Shown: one piece after another, positions 49,831 through 59,263 of the stretch
Numbering within the stretch: the first letter of the stretch is position 1
Layout of the letters: every line of letters begins with the position of its first letter
Assembly: GCA_020160805.1 (NCBI GenBank)
Contig: JAIUPO010000011.1
Span: forward strand, 1-64,000
Length of the DNA stretch: 64,000 bases
Reading direction: 5' to 3'
Source of the DNA: Actinomycetota bacterium
GTDB taxonomy: Bacteria > Actinomycetota > Actinomycetes > Actinomycetales > Dermatophilaceae
Notes under the pieces: generated by a model
Databases searched by the model: none
The model's input: the letters and a program-made list of their open reading frames with translations, nothing else
Told to the model about the DNA's origin: nothing
Position numbers and translations under genes: made by a program

Positions 49831-50121
49831 TCATACGTCCTTTTGGAAGGTGGCCCACAGGCCGAAGCCCTGCAGCGCTTCGGTGTCGATCTCCATCTTC
49901 TCCCGAGGCCCCGTGCTCACCACCGCTTTGCCTTTGTGGTGCACATCGAGCATGAGCATCTCGGACTTCTCGCGGGTGTAGCCGAAGTAGCTCTGGAAGA
50001 CGTACGTGACATAGGACATCAGGTTCACCGGGTCGTTCCACACCAGCGTGATCCACGGGACGTCCAGCGCTTCGTCGGCGCCCGCCGAGGTGACCTCCTG
50101 CTCCACGGGCGCGATCGACAT
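49831..50121 (-). CDS. clpS: ATP-dependent Clp protease adaptor ClpS
   Basis: 96 residues. Delivers N-degron substrates to the ClpA/ClpC unfoldase. WITLVWNDPVNLMSYVTYVF carries the Asn-Asp of the amino-acid pocket, and the metal/His site is LDVHHKGKAVV; EKMEIDTEALQGFGLWATF ends the domain. TAAACT lies 7 bases before the ATG. It follows hmgA by 10 bases. Confidence 0.96.
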   Translation of the reverse strand: MSIAPVEQEVTSAGADEALDVPWITLVWNDPVNLMSYVTYVFQSYFGYTREKSEMLMLDVHHKGKAVVSTGPREKMEIDTEALQGFGLWATFQKDV

Positions 50122-50131
50122 AGGACGAAGT

Positions 50132-51364
50132 TTAGGAGGACGGGGTATGCCAGGAGAGCAGGTATCGCCCGTCGTCGCACGCGAGGGCGCCCTCGCCGAG
50201 TTCGAGGGGCCGGAAGGTGTCGACCATCACGGCGAGCTCGTCAAAATACTCGGCGCCAATCGAGCGTTCCATCGCACCCGGCTGCGGCCCGTGGGCGTGT
50301 CCTCCGGGGTGCAGCGAAACCGAGCCCACACCGATGCCGCTGCCCTTGCGGGCTTCGTAGTCGCCATCGACATAGAACATGACTTCATCGGAGTCGACAT
50401 TGGAGTGGTAGTAGGGCACCGGGATCGCCAGCGGGTGGTAGTCGACCTTGCGCGGCACGAAATTGCAGATGACGAAGTTCCAGCCCTCCCACACCTGATG
50501 CGCCGGTGGCGGCTGATGGATCCGCCCGGTGATCGGCTCGAAGTCGCTGACATTGAAGGCATAGGGATATAGGCAGCCGTCCCAGCCGACGACATCGAGG
50601 ACGTGGAAGGGATAGGTGTAGATCGTCCCGGCAATGCCACCGGGGCCAGGACCGCGGTGCTTCACGTAGACCTCGGTCTCCTGGCCGGCGTCGGCACCGA
50701 CATCCTCGGCGAGCAGCGGACCGAGCGGCGGGCGCAGGTCGCGCTCGCAGTATGGCGAGTGCTCGAGCAGTTGCCCGAACTTGCTGCGGTAGTTCTTCGG
50801 CGGGGCGATATGACTGGCCGCCTCCACGGCATACAGCCGCAGCGGCTCGCCATCGGCGTCATCGGCCGGCGGCTTCGGCAGCCAGCGATGGGTGGTCGCG
50901 CGCGGGATGATGAGATAGTCGCCGCGCCCGACATCGAAGGCCCCAAAGACCGTCTCGACCTGCGCACTGCCGCGTTCGACATAGACACACTCGTCGCCGA
51001 TCGCGTTGCGGTAGAACGGACTTGGGGCGTCAGCGACGACATACGAGATGCGCACGTCGCCATTGCCGAGGATCAGACGGCGACCGGTGACGGCATCGAC
51101 ACCGCTGCTCTCCGGCGGGAAGAGGTCGTGCAATTTCAGATGCAGCGGCTTGAGGGGATGGTTTGGCGTGAGCGTTTGGTCGGGAAGTTCCCACGCGCGG
51201 GCGGCGCTGATTTCGCTCGGGATGCGCCGGTGATACAGCAGCGAGGAGTCGGAGGAGAAGCCCTCCTCCCCCATCAACTCTTCGTAGTAGAGGTTGCCTT
51301 GGGGGTCCCGGTGCTGGGTATGCCGCTTGGGCGGGATCGTGCCCATGCTCGCGTAGTGCGCCAC
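50132..51364 (-). CDS. hmgA: Homogentisate 1,2-dioxygenase
   Basis: 410 residues. Opens the ring of homogentisate in tyrosine/phenylalanine breakdown, using Fe(II). The cupin metal region is PYYHSNVDSDEVMFYVDGDYEARKG split over residues 320-345, and SLHPGGHAHGPQPGAME near 355-370 carries further active-site residues. The start is GTG 51364; ATG 51346 six codons later is an alternative. fahA and hppD, the neighbouring pathway steps, lie 6 and 12 kb away. Confidence 0.96.
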   Translation of the reverse strand: MAHYASMGTIPPKRHTQHRDPQGNLYYEELMGEEGFSSDSSLLYHRRIPSEISAARAWELPDQTLTPNHPLKPLHLKLHDLFPPESSGVDAVTGRRLILGNGDVRISYVVADAPSPFYRNAIGDECVYVERGSAQVETVFGAFDVGRGDYLIIPRATTHRWLPKPPADDADGEPLRLYAVEAASHIAPPKNYRSKFGQLLEHSPYCERDLRPPLGPLLAEDVGADAGQETEVYVKHRGPGPGGIAGTIYTYPFHVLDVVGWDGCLYPYAFNVSDFEPITGRIHQPPPAHQVWEGWNFVICNFVPRKVDYHPLAIPVPYYHSNVDSDEVMFYVDGDYEARKGSGIGVGSVSLHPGGHAHGPQPGAMERSIGAEYFDELAVMVDTFRPLELGEGALACDDGRYLLSWHTPSS

Positions 51365-51412
51365 ATCATCACCTCGTCGTGATCGGCCGGCGGGGGTCTC
51401 CCGGGCTCCTTG

Positions 51413-52291
51413 TCACTGTATGACGTCGTCGCCGCCACCCGGCAATCCGCCAGCCTCCGGGACCAGCCGCCAGTTCTCGCCATCGCGCTCCAGCCGGACC
51501 AGGGTGCCCGGCGGCAGTCCCTCCCGCACGTGCAGCGGCAGCGGCAGGAAGCCGTCGGCGGTCACGACGGCATACTCCTGCCCCAGGCGGCCCTCGCCGC
51601 CGATGCGGCCATCGCGGATCGTCACGGTCCGCGGCAGGCGGGCGGCGACATCGGGATCGTGGGTGACGATGACGATCGTGGCGCCGGAGCGGCGGTTGAC
51701 ATCGAGCAGCGTGTCGAGGATGCGGTCGCGCGCGGCGTGGTCCAGGGCGCTCGTCGGTTCGTCGGCGAGCACGATGCCCGGGCCGGGTGCGAGAGCCACC
51801 GCGAGGGCGCCGAGTTGCAGTTGGCCTTGGGAGAGTTCGGATAGTGGTCGGTCCGCGATCTCGCCGGCGCCGATCAGATCAACGACCTCCTGCGTGGTGG
51901 GCACCTCGTCGCCGACCTTGGCTGCATGCTGCCGGGCGAAGTCCACATTGCCGCGAATCGTCAGATATGGCACCAGATTTCGGCGTGCGCCCTGCAACAT
52001 GAGCGAGCCGTCCACGGCTTGGTAGCGGTCGAGTTCGCTTTCGGTCAGGGCCGCGAGGTCGCGGTCGCCGACGAAGACTTTGCCGGCGCTCGGTTGGAAG
52101 AGACCGGCCAGCAGCGCGAGCAGCGTGGACTTCCCGGACCCGGACGGCCCGAGCAGCCCAACGACTTCGCCGGGCCGGACCGTGATGTCGACGCCAGACA
52201 GGGCAGCAACATCGCTGCCCTCGCTGCGATAGATGTGCACCAGCCCGACGGTGGTGACGCCCAGGCCCGGGCGTGGCGTCGCGGTGCTCAT
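51413..52291 (-). CDS. ABC transporter ATP-binding protein (FtsX-type system, subunit 1)
   Basis: 292 residues. Walker A GPSGSGKST (about 51-59), a signature reading LSQGQLQ instead of LSGGQ, Walker B GIVLADEPTSALD, and an extra C-terminal extension of about 60 residues (VVTADGFLPLPLHV ...). The ATG lies in an ATGA overlap with the permease gene, so it belongs to that MacB/LolCDE-like system. Confidence 0.9.
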   Translation of the reverse strand: MSTATPRPGLGVTTVGLVHIYRSEGSDVAALSGVDITVRPGEVVGLLGPSGSGKSTLLALLAGLFQPSAGKVFVGDRDLAALTESELDRYQAVDGSLMLQGARRNLVPYLTIRGNVDFARQHAAKVGDEVPTTQEVVDLIGAGEIADRPLSELSQGQLQLGALAVALAPGPGIVLADEPTSALDHAARDRILDTLLDVNRRSGATIVIVTHDPDVAARLPRTVTIRDGRIGGEGRLGQEYAVVTADGFLPLPLHVREGLPPGTLVRLERDGENWRLVPEAGGLPGGGDDVIQ

Positions 52292-55200
52292 GCAGCCTCC
52301 CGGAGCCGGTCGAGGCGGCTGCGCCGGGCCACATACCGGCTGGCGAGGGCCGCCACGACGGCGAGGATGACCAAGGCCGCTGCGGCGACGAGAAGACTCG
52401 GACCATATGCGGTCCGCAGGTCGGGCGGGAAGATCGCCGAGGGCGTGGTGAACAGCGGCACCATCGGCAGTGCGGCGGGCGCCGACCATAGGCCGGCGGC
52501 CAGCCCGAGGCCGCCGGCGAGCAGGACCACCGGCACGGTTTCGAGCATGGCGATGAGCCCGACATCCCGGCGCGTCAGGCCGGCCATCCGCAGCCCGGCA
52601 TAGTCGCGGCTGCGGGAGCGCCACGAGGTCGCGATGAGCACGATGAGCGCGACGGCACAGGTCAGCAGGGCCAGGCCGCCGACGACGGTCGTCAACTTCA
52701 GGCTCCAGGCCGCCCCGCTGCGGGCGAACGTGCGCTCCAGGTCCGCGGGATGCCGCACCCCCGTGACCGGGATGCCCAGGCCGGTGAGGCGCTCACGCAC
52801 CGAGGCGACGGCGCTCGGGTCCGAGGAGGAGAGGTATGCCGTGAGCTTGGCCGACCCGCGTCCGCTCCAGCCCCGAATCAGCAGGCTGTCAAGGTTGACG
52901 AGCGCTGCACGTGCCGGCCCGCCGGGCACATAGGCAATCGGGCCAGCGGAGGTGAGCAATTGGTCGGAGCCGTCGACGAGGTAGCCGCCGATCGTCGCCC
53001 CGGCAGCCGCCGGTGTCGCCGGCGCGGTCGTCAGCGCCGGAAGCACCTGCGGCACGGACTCGTGGACGACGAAGGCTTCCGTCTGCCCGGAATTGGCAAA
53101 GGTGAGCGTCAGGGCGCCGGGTGCGCCGTCGGATGCGGCGATCTCCGGGGAGATCGAGGGTCGCCAGGTGCTGGCCGTGCCCAGGTCCAACGGGTGGTCG
53201 TCGATCCGCAGGTCACTCAGGATCAGGGTGCCGCGCATCCCCGCGGCCCCGAGGGGGGCGCTCACCCCTAAGCCGATCACCCGGCAGCCTTGAGCGCACG
53301 GGATCGTGGCGCTGCGACGGCCCTGGAATCCGTCAGTGGGGATCGCCCCGAGCGGCACGGTCGTGGTGGCCCCGGCTGCATCGACGATCTGCAGGGCCGG
53401 GGAAAGCGCCGTGGACTGGGCGTCGGGGTCGAGACTCGTGAAGTCCACGGTCGGCAGCTTCGCTGCATAACTGACGGACGTTCCGGTGATCTCCAGCGGC
53501 GGCTGCTCGGGGAGGCGAAGCGCTTGCCAGGCAAGGCTTTTCGGATCCGCTCCGGGCCACAGCGCAATACGTGAGAAGGCGTCGGGCAACACACCAATGG
53601 TGGTCGTGTTGCCGCTGCCGATCGGATCGATGGTGACCACAGGCGTGATGCTCGTGCCGGTCGGGTCGATGGCGCGAATGGCGTCGGACACGGCCTTGAG
53701 GTCTCGTGAGCCGAGGTCGAGGACGGTGGGCGCGCCGGTCTCGGCGGCAGCCCGGTGCTGGCGGTTCAGCGCCCCGACGGCGAAGAGATCGGCGCTGAGG
53801 ACGACGATTGCCACGGCCACGGTGACGATCGGTGTCAGCCAGCGCGTCGCGCTGCGGCGGCTGGCGTGCAGCAGCGCGGTGGCGGCGCGTGCCCACCCCC
53901 GGTGCAATGCCATTCCACCGAGCCAGGCCAGCAGGGCCGGAACGACGCGCGCGGCGACGATGCCGACGGCGACCGCTAGGAGCGTCGGGGCGAGTTGACC
54001 GACGGGCCCGCGCACGGCGCCGGTGACCAGCGCGACGAATGCGGCGATCGCGGCCGCGACGACCATCGCCTCGAGGAGGCCGAGCACCATTTTGGCCCGG
54101 CCCGCGGGCACCGACCGCAAGAGGTCGGCGATCGGGGCGCGGGCGACGCGGCGCACCGACGAGGCCGCGAGGGCGAGCATGACCAGCAGTGCCAGCAGGG
54201 CGGCATACGCCGTGGTCGGGGGGAACTCGGCCGGCGGAGCAGGGGCCAGGAGGGTATGCCGCGCGCCCGCGGCCAGCCCAACCGCAGCCGCCAGCCCGAC
54301 CGGCACTCCCGCGACGATGGGCGGCAATGTCTCGCGCAGCAACAGGCTCCGGACGCCGCCGGAACCCCGCCCGCGCAGCCGCGCCAGCGCGGCCTCGCCC
54401 CGGCGCTGATCTGCCGCGCCCACGAGCACCAGCCACAACACAGTGCACAGGAGCAGGCCCAGTTGAGCCATGAGCAGCGGAACCGTGACGCGCGCCTGGC
54501 CGCGCGACGCCGCAGCCGCGTCCGCGATGGCGGGCAAGGAGGTGCTCACGGTGACGGCATCGGAGGCGTCACTGCCATAGCGCGAAACGCCCAACGGATA
54601 GGCGATCCAGTCCTTCGCGACCGCCCCGAGCCGGGCGATATTGTCCGCCGTAACCTGGTCCGGCCGCAGCGGTAAGTCGAGCCCCTGGTGCGGCTCAGCC
54701 CAATAGACCTCGCCACCTCCCGCTGGCGCGCGAACGGCGTTCACGAGGGTGGCTTCCGGGGTGAGCATGGTGTCGAAGCCCAGCTTTCCTGCGGCCGCCC
54801 CGGTCAAGGTCGCCCCGAACCAATAGTCACCAGGGACCTGCTCATAAATGCCCGTCACCGTCAGCGTCGCCTGAGGGGAGACCTCCACGCGCGAAACCGA
54901 CGCATCCCACTCGCCCACCTCAAGGGTGCTGCCGACCGCTTGGTCGTAGACCCGGGCCTGGTCGGCGCTGATGGCGATCTCGCCGGCACTGTTGGGGCAG
55001 GTGCCGCTTGTCATGCGGACGTGCTCGCACAAGCCGGCGCGCCACAGCAGACTGCCCTCAGGCTCCGCGGCAAGCGGCAGCCTCCGCACCCCGACACTGA
55101 TGCTGGGTATGCCGTCCGCCAGCGCCGGTTTCAGAGCCTCCGGCACCAGATCGCGCTGATGCTGATAGTCGGTCGTCACATGCATATTCGCGGTGCTGAA

Positions 55201-55374
55201 GGACAGGATGCGCACGCCCGCGTCGGCGGCCGGCGTGGCACGCACAGTGGTGGCAACAACCGCCTGGTCGAGAGCACGGACATACAACGGCGCGAAAGCG
55301 CACGCGGCCGTGACGAGCGAGGCGAGGACGAGCACGACGAGGGCTTGCACCCAGCGATAGCGCAGCGCTGACAT
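52288..55374 (-). CDS. Large FtsX-type ABC permease
   Basis: About 1028 residues; I chose ATG 55374 behind GAGAGGA over the adjacent GTG. One N-terminal helix, an extracytoplasmic domain of about 250 residues, a block of helices (about 310-560), a second extracytoplasmic domain (about 580-870) and a C-terminal FtsX domain with four helices (LGLIAMLETVPVVLLAGGLG near 960). This layout matches actinobacterial duplicated FtsX permeases that work mechanically on the envelope or move lipids/peptides. Substrate unknown. Confidence 0.88.
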   Translation of the reverse strand: MSALRYRWVQALVVLVLASLVTAACAFAPLYVRALDQAVVATTVRATPAADAGVRILSFSTANMHVTTDYQHQRDLVPEALKPALADGIPSISVGVRRLPLAAEPEGSLLWRAGLCEHVRMTSGTCPNSAGEIAISADQARVYDQAVGSTLEVGEWDASVSRVEVSPQATLTVTGIYEQVPGDYWFGATLTGAAAGKLGFDTMLTPEATLVNAVRAPAGGGEVYWAEPHQGLDLPLRPDQVTADNIARLGAVAKDWIAYPLGVSRYGSDASDAVTVSTSLPAIADAAAASRGQARVTVPLLMAQLGLLLCTVLWLVLVGAADQRRGEAALARLRGRGSGGVRSLLLRETLPPIVAGVPVGLAAAVGLAAGARHTLLAPAPPAEFPPTTAYAALLALLVMLALAASSVRRVARAPIADLLRSVPAGRAKMVLGLLEAMVVAAAIAAFVALVTGAVRGPVGQLAPTLLAVAVGIVAARVVPALLAWLGGMALHRGWARAATALLHASRRSATRWLTPIVTVAVAIVVLSADLFAVGALNRQHRAAAETGAPTVLDLGSRDLKAVSDAIRAIDPTGTSITPVVTIDPIGSGNTTTIGVLPDAFSRIALWPGADPKSLAWQALRLPEQPPLEITGTSVSYAAKLPTVDFTSLDPDAQSTALSPALQIVDAAGATTTVPLGAIPTDGFQGRRSATIPCAQGCRVIGLGVSAPLGAAGMRGTLILSDLRIDDHPLDLGTASTWRPSISPEIAASDGAPGALTLTFANSGQTEAFVVHESVPQVLPALTTAPATPAAAGATIGGYLVDGSDQLLTSAGPIAYVPGGPARAALVNLDSLLIRGWSGRGSAKLTAYLSSSDPSAVASVRERLTGLGIPVTGVRHPADLERTFARSGAAWSLKLTTVVGGLALLTCAVALIVLIATSWRSRSRDYAGLRMAGLTRRDVGLIAMLETVPVVLLAGGLGLAAGLWSAPAALPMVPLFTTPSAIFPPDLRTAYGPSLLVAAAALVILAVVAALASRYVARRSRLDRLREAA

Positions 55375-55442
55375 CACCTATCCTCTCCGCTTGTCCCGCC
55401 AGTTCCCGCGACGCTATCGCGATGGATTGCTAGCGTGCGGGT

Positions 55443-56123
55443 GTGACGACCTCGACGCGCTCAGAGGCGGCGGGCAATGGGGCCGTCGAGGTCCGTGACC
55501 TGTGCGTCCGGTTCGGCGGGCGGCGGGTCCTCGACCGGCTCGGATTCCGTGCGGCACCAGGGGAATTCGTCGCGATCACGGGCCCGTCAGGCGCTGGGAA
55601 GTCGACGCTGATCTGGGTGCTGGCCGGAGCGCTCGCACCGACCTCGGGTTCGGTGACCTATGGCGGGGCGCCCATCGGGGACCGCGCGACGGCCGCGCGC
55701 GCCGGGATCGCCCTGATCGCGCAGGGCAATGCGCTCTCGACTCCGCTGACCGCGCTCGAGAATGTCGTGGTGCCCCAACTCGCGGCCGGCGTCGCCGCCC
55801 GCGACGCCCGGTCCCGCGCTGACGAGGCTCTCGCCGCCGTCGGTCTCGCCTCGGCGCGAACCCAACTGGTCGAGGAACTCTCCGGCGGCCAGCAACAGCG
55901 CGTAGCCGTCGCCCGCGCCCTCGCCGCCCAGCCACGCGTCCTGCTCGCCGACGAGCCGACCAGTGATTTGGACGCCGAAACCCGCGAGGCGATCACCGCC
56001 CTGCTGGCCGCGCACGCCCGAGCCGGCGGAGCGGTCATCATGGCCACGCACGACGCCTGGTGCGCCGAGCAGGCCGACCGCGAACTCCACCTCGACGCCG
56101 GGGCGCTCACAACCATCCGTTGA
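55443..56123 (+). CDS. ABC transporter ATP-binding protein (FtsX-type system, subunit 2)
   Basis: 226 residues of the LolD/MacB type: Walker A GPSGAGKST, signature LSGGQQQRVAVARAL, Walker B VLLADEPTSDLD and THDAWC. Divergent from the permease by about 70 bases, with TAGCGT 6 bases before its GTG. It has the canonical signature the other ATPase lacks (LSQGQ), so the permease may use both ATPases as a pair. Confidence 0.9.
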   Translation: MTTSTRSEAAGNGAVEVRDLCVRFGGRRVLDRLGFRAAPGEFVAITGPSGAGKSTLIWVLAGALAPTSGSVTYGGAPIGDRATAARAGIALIAQGNALSTPLTALENVVVPQLAAGVAARDARSRADEALAAVGLASARTQLVEELSGGQQQRVAVARALAAQPRVLLADEPTSDLDAETREAITALLAAHARAGGAVIMATHDAWCAEQADRELHLDAGALTTIR

Positions 56124-56164
56124 CCGCCGCTGGTGCGCACGAGTCAGCTTGTTACGGTGAGCAA

Positions 56165-57043
56165 GTGCCAGTGCTGCCGCGCGCCCTGTTCGCTGGGCTC
56201 ATTGACGATGCCGCCGTCTTCCCGCCCGGGAATGCGCCACTCGACGCGGCCGTGGCGGCGCATCGTCGGATCCGGCGCAGCGCCAATAGCGACCTGATTG
56301 GTCCACTTCTGTTGCCGCCCAACGCAATTCCGGCAGCGCTCGATCTCGCCGGGCTCGCTGACCTCGCCGGCCCGGACGACGGCGAAGTGCGCGACGAGCA
56401 ACCCCTGGACATCGCCATCGCGGCCCGCCCAGGCACGCCTCGCGAGGACACGGAGTATGCCGCCCAGCTCGCCGCCGCCGACTCGCGCGTCGTGCTGCGC
56501 GCGGTCGAGGTGGGGTGGGAGGACGGTTGGGAGCGCGCGGATCTCGCCGCCCCCGTGCTCGTCGTCGAGCTGCCCCGCGGCACCGAACAGCCCCTGCCAC
56601 TAACCGATCTGGCGATCGCGCGGGCCGAGCGACCAGACACGCAGTGGCTCGCGAAGTTCCGCACCGGTGCCACCGATTCGTGGGCCTGGCCCACCGAGAA
56701 CGAGCTCGCCCGGACAATCCAGAACGCCCTCGCCATGGACGTGCCGTTGAAGCTGACCGGTGGCCTGCACCATGCCGTGCGCGGACGCCATCCCGGCGAA
56801 GAACATGGCGTTCTCAATGTGCTCGCCGCTTTCGCGGCCGCGCGCGCCGGCCGGTCGGTGCCCTTCCTCGCGTCGGTGCTCGCCGAGCGGGACCTGGCCG
56901 TCCTGGTCGCCGCGTTGACCGACCTGACCCCAGACCAGGTGAGCATGCTGCGGGCGGACTTCCCGTCATACGGCTGCTGCGACGTGCTCGAACCCCTGGC
57001 CGAACTGACCGCACTCGACCTCCTCACAAAGGATCCCGCATGA
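56165..57043 (+). CDS. Uncharacterised protein coupled to fahA
   Basis: 292 residues from GTG 56165; TACGGT ends exactly 6 bases before it. No signal peptide or membrane helix. ALFAGLIDDAAVFPPGNAPL at the N-terminus, KFRTGATDSWAWPTENELA and LKLTGGLHHAVRG in the middle are its most distinctive segments; the last could form an alpha/beta-barrel phosphate or metal site. I do not recognise a named family. The stop overlaps the fahA ATG (ATGA), so a role tied to aromatic amino acid breakdown is an inference from context. Confidence 0.8.
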   Translation: MPVLPRALFAGLIDDAAVFPPGNAPLDAAVAAHRRIRRSANSDLIGPLLLPPNAIPAALDLAGLADLAGPDDGEVRDEQPLDIAIAARPGTPREDTEYAAQLAAADSRVVLRAVEVGWEDGWERADLAAPVLVVELPRGTEQPLPLTDLAIARAERPDTQWLAKFRTGATDSWAWPTENELARTIQNALAMDVPLKLTGGLHHAVRGRHPGEEHGVLNVLAAFAAARAGRSVPFLASVLAERDLAVLVAALTDLTPDQVSMLRADFPSYGCCDVLEPLAELTALDLLTKDPA

Positions 57044-58245
57044 GCTGGTGGCACGACCTGCCCGCCGACGAGCCCTTCGGCCTCGACAACCTGCCCTATG
57101 GCGTGGCCGACTTCGCGGACGGCCCGCGCGTCGTCGTCCGCGTCGCCAACCACGCGCTGGACCTTGCCCGGCTCGCCGAGCGGGCGGGTATGGAGTCCGG
57201 TCTGGTCTGGGAGTCGGCGAGTCTCAACGCTTTCCTCGACCAGGGCCCCGAAGCGTGGGCCGCTGCCCGCGCCTGGTTGCAGGACACGCTGCGCGGCACC
57301 GAGCGCGCCGATTGCGTTGCGCCGCATCTGCATCCGCTCGCTGGGGTCGCCATGAGGCTGCCGATCGAGGTGGCCGACTATGTCGACTTCTATGCCAGCG
57401 AGCACCACGCGACCAATGTCGGCCGGATGTTCCGGCCCGACTCCGAGCCGCTGACGCCGAACTGGAAGCACCTGCCGATCGGCTATCACGGGCGTTCCGG
57501 GACGATCGTGGCGAGCGGCACCGAGATCGTGCGCCCGTCCGGTCAGCGCAAGCCTCCGGAGTCGACCGCGCCAGTTTTCGGCCCGAGCGTCCGGCTGGAT
57601 ATCGAGGCCGAATTGGGCTTCGTGGTCGGCGGGGGCACGCGCCTCGGGCAGCCGGTCGCGATGGCTGACGCCTGGCAGCACATCTTCGGCGTCGTCATCC
57701 TCAACGACTGGTCGGCGCGCGACATCCAGGCCTGGGAGTATGTCCCGCTCGGGCCCTTCCTCGGCAAGTCCTTCGCCACCTCGATCGGCGCCTGGGTCAC
57801 ACCGATGGCCGCTCTCAGCGAGGCGAAAGTGCCTCTCCCGGGCCAGGATCCGGCCCCCCTGCGCTATCTTGCGGGCGAGGCGGCATACGGTTTGGACATC
57901 CACTATGAGGTGGACTGGAATGGCACGATCGTCTCCCGGCCGGAATATCGCGAGATGTATTGGTCGCCCGCGCAGATGATGGCTCATATGACGGTTAATG
58001 GGGCGACGCTGCGCAGCGGAGACATCTTCGGGTCGGGGACGATCAGCGGGCCGGCCAAGGAGACCCGCGGGTGCTTCCTCGAGTTGACGTGGAGCGGTCA
58101 AGAGCCGGTGACCCTCGACGACGGGTCGACGCGCACCTTCCTTGAGGACGGCGACACGATCACCCTGCGTGCCAGCGCGCCCGGCCCGAATGGCACCGTT
58201 ATCGGCCTGTCAGAGTGCGTCGGCATGATCACCCCGGCCCGGTAG
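57040..58245 (+). CDS. fahA: Fumarylacetoacetase
   Basis: 401 residues. Splits fumarylacetoacetate into fumarate and acetoacetate, the last step of tyrosine breakdown. VDFYASEHHATNVGRMFRP, PIGYHGRSGTIV, EAELGFVVGGG and NDWSARDIQAWEYVPLGPFLGKSF hold the calcium ligands and catalytic residues. Starts in an ATGA overlap with the unknown gene before it. Converges on the RDD gene. Confidence 0.96.
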   Translation: MSWWHDLPADEPFGLDNLPYGVADFADGPRVVVRVANHALDLARLAERAGMESGLVWESASLNAFLDQGPEAWAAARAWLQDTLRGTERADCVAPHLHPLAGVAMRLPIEVADYVDFYASEHHATNVGRMFRPDSEPLTPNWKHLPIGYHGRSGTIVASGTEIVRPSGQRKPPESTAPVFGPSVRLDIEAELGFVVGGGTRLGQPVAMADAWQHIFGVVILNDWSARDIQAWEYVPLGPFLGKSFATSIGAWVTPMAALSEAKVPLPGQDPAPLRYLAGEAAYGLDIHYEVDWNGTIVSRPEYREMYWSPAQMMAHMTVNGATLRSGDIFGSGTISGPAKETRGCFLELTWSGQEPVTLDDGSTRTFLEDGDTITLRASAPGPNGTVIGLSECVGMITPAR

Positions 58246-58257
58246 CCGACCGGACGC

Positions 58258-59193
58258 TCAGGGCTGCGGCGGAGTCTTCGGTGCGCGCTTGGGCTGGCGA
58301 CCCTGGACCACATTCGTGCCGCCGATCTTGTCGTGCAGCGCCTGACGCCGGCCATCGAAGGCCGGGAAGAGCAGGTCGACGACGCGCAGCAACATCGCGA
58401 GCAGGCTGAGCCCGGACGGCAGCGCGCCGAGGATGGCGATGGCGAGCGTCAAGGCATATCGGCGCAGCGCCACCTGGAGCGACAGCGGCCCGGCCTTGTC
58501 GCGCTCCCGCACGCTGATCCGCAGCGCCATCTTGCCGGGAGTCGCGCCGCGCCAGGTGTTGAATCCGACGTTGTAGACCAGACCGACGAGGATCGTGATC
58601 GCGACATACGTCAGGAAGTCGCGACCGGTCAGATAGCTCGACAGCGAATTGAGCAGATCCTCGAAAACCTTCGGGTCGTCGCTGCTATTGCCGGCGGCGA
58701 CCAAATCGTCGATCCACGGGCGCAGCGCCTTGAGCAGGAAGTAGCCGCCGAAGATGCTCGACAACAGGCCCGTCAGCAGGATGTCGAGGATGTAGGCCCC
58801 GACGCGCTGCCAGTAGCCCGCGAGCGGCACGCCGTCCGGGGTGGCCGGGCCACTGGCATACCCCATGCCGGGACCCCAGCCCGGCTGCTGCTGGCCGTAG
58901 GGCGCGGGCTGCTGACCCCATTGCTGCTGCATACCCCCGGCGGGCGGGGCACCCCAGTGCGTCTGCTGCGGCGGCGGCGCGGTCGACGGGCCGCGCCAGC
59001 CATAGGGATCCTCGCCGGCCGCGGCGGGCGGCACCTGCGCAGTGGGGCCGGCTGGTGGAGCGCTCGTCTCGGGCGGGGTCCAGCGGGTGGTTCGGGGTGC
59101 GGTATGCCGGGTCCAGACGACGCCATCGAAGTAGCGCAACTGGTCGGCGGCCTCGGGGTCGTCATACCAGCCGGGCGTGCTCGGGGTCTCCAC
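58258..59193 (-). CDS. DUF2510 - RDD family membrane protein
   Basis: 311 residues. An N-terminal DUF2510 module (TPGWYDDPEAADQLRYFDG, residues 6-28), a Pro/Gln/Gly-rich linker (about 40-118), then an RDD domain of about 170 residues with four membrane segments (YILDILLTGLLSSIFGGYFL; FLTYVAITILVGLVYNVGF; YALTLAIAILGALPSGLSL). Common in actinobacteria; function unknown. GTG start behind AAAGGA. Its start region faces gabT, 70 bases away. Confidence 0.85.
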   Translation of the reverse strand: METPSTPGWYDDPEAADQLRYFDGVVWTRHTAPRTTRWTPPETSAPPAGPTAQVPPAAAGEDPYGWRGPSTAPPPQQTHWGAPPAGGMQQQWGQQPAPYGQQQPGWGPGMGYASGPATPDGVPLAGYWQRVGAYILDILLTGLLSSIFGGYFLLKALRPWIDDLVAAGNSSDDPKVFEDLLNSLSSYLTGRDFLTYVAITILVGLVYNVGFNTWRGATPGKMALRISVRERDKAGPLSLQVALRRYALTLAIAILGALPSGLSLLAMLLRVVDLLFPAFDGRRQALHDKIGGTNVVQGRQPKRAPKTPPQP

Positions 59194-59263
59194 GGACCGA
59201 TCCTTTCACGCCGGCCCGGGGAGCCCCATATCGGCGGGGACGACGCGGGCATACCATCGGCGC

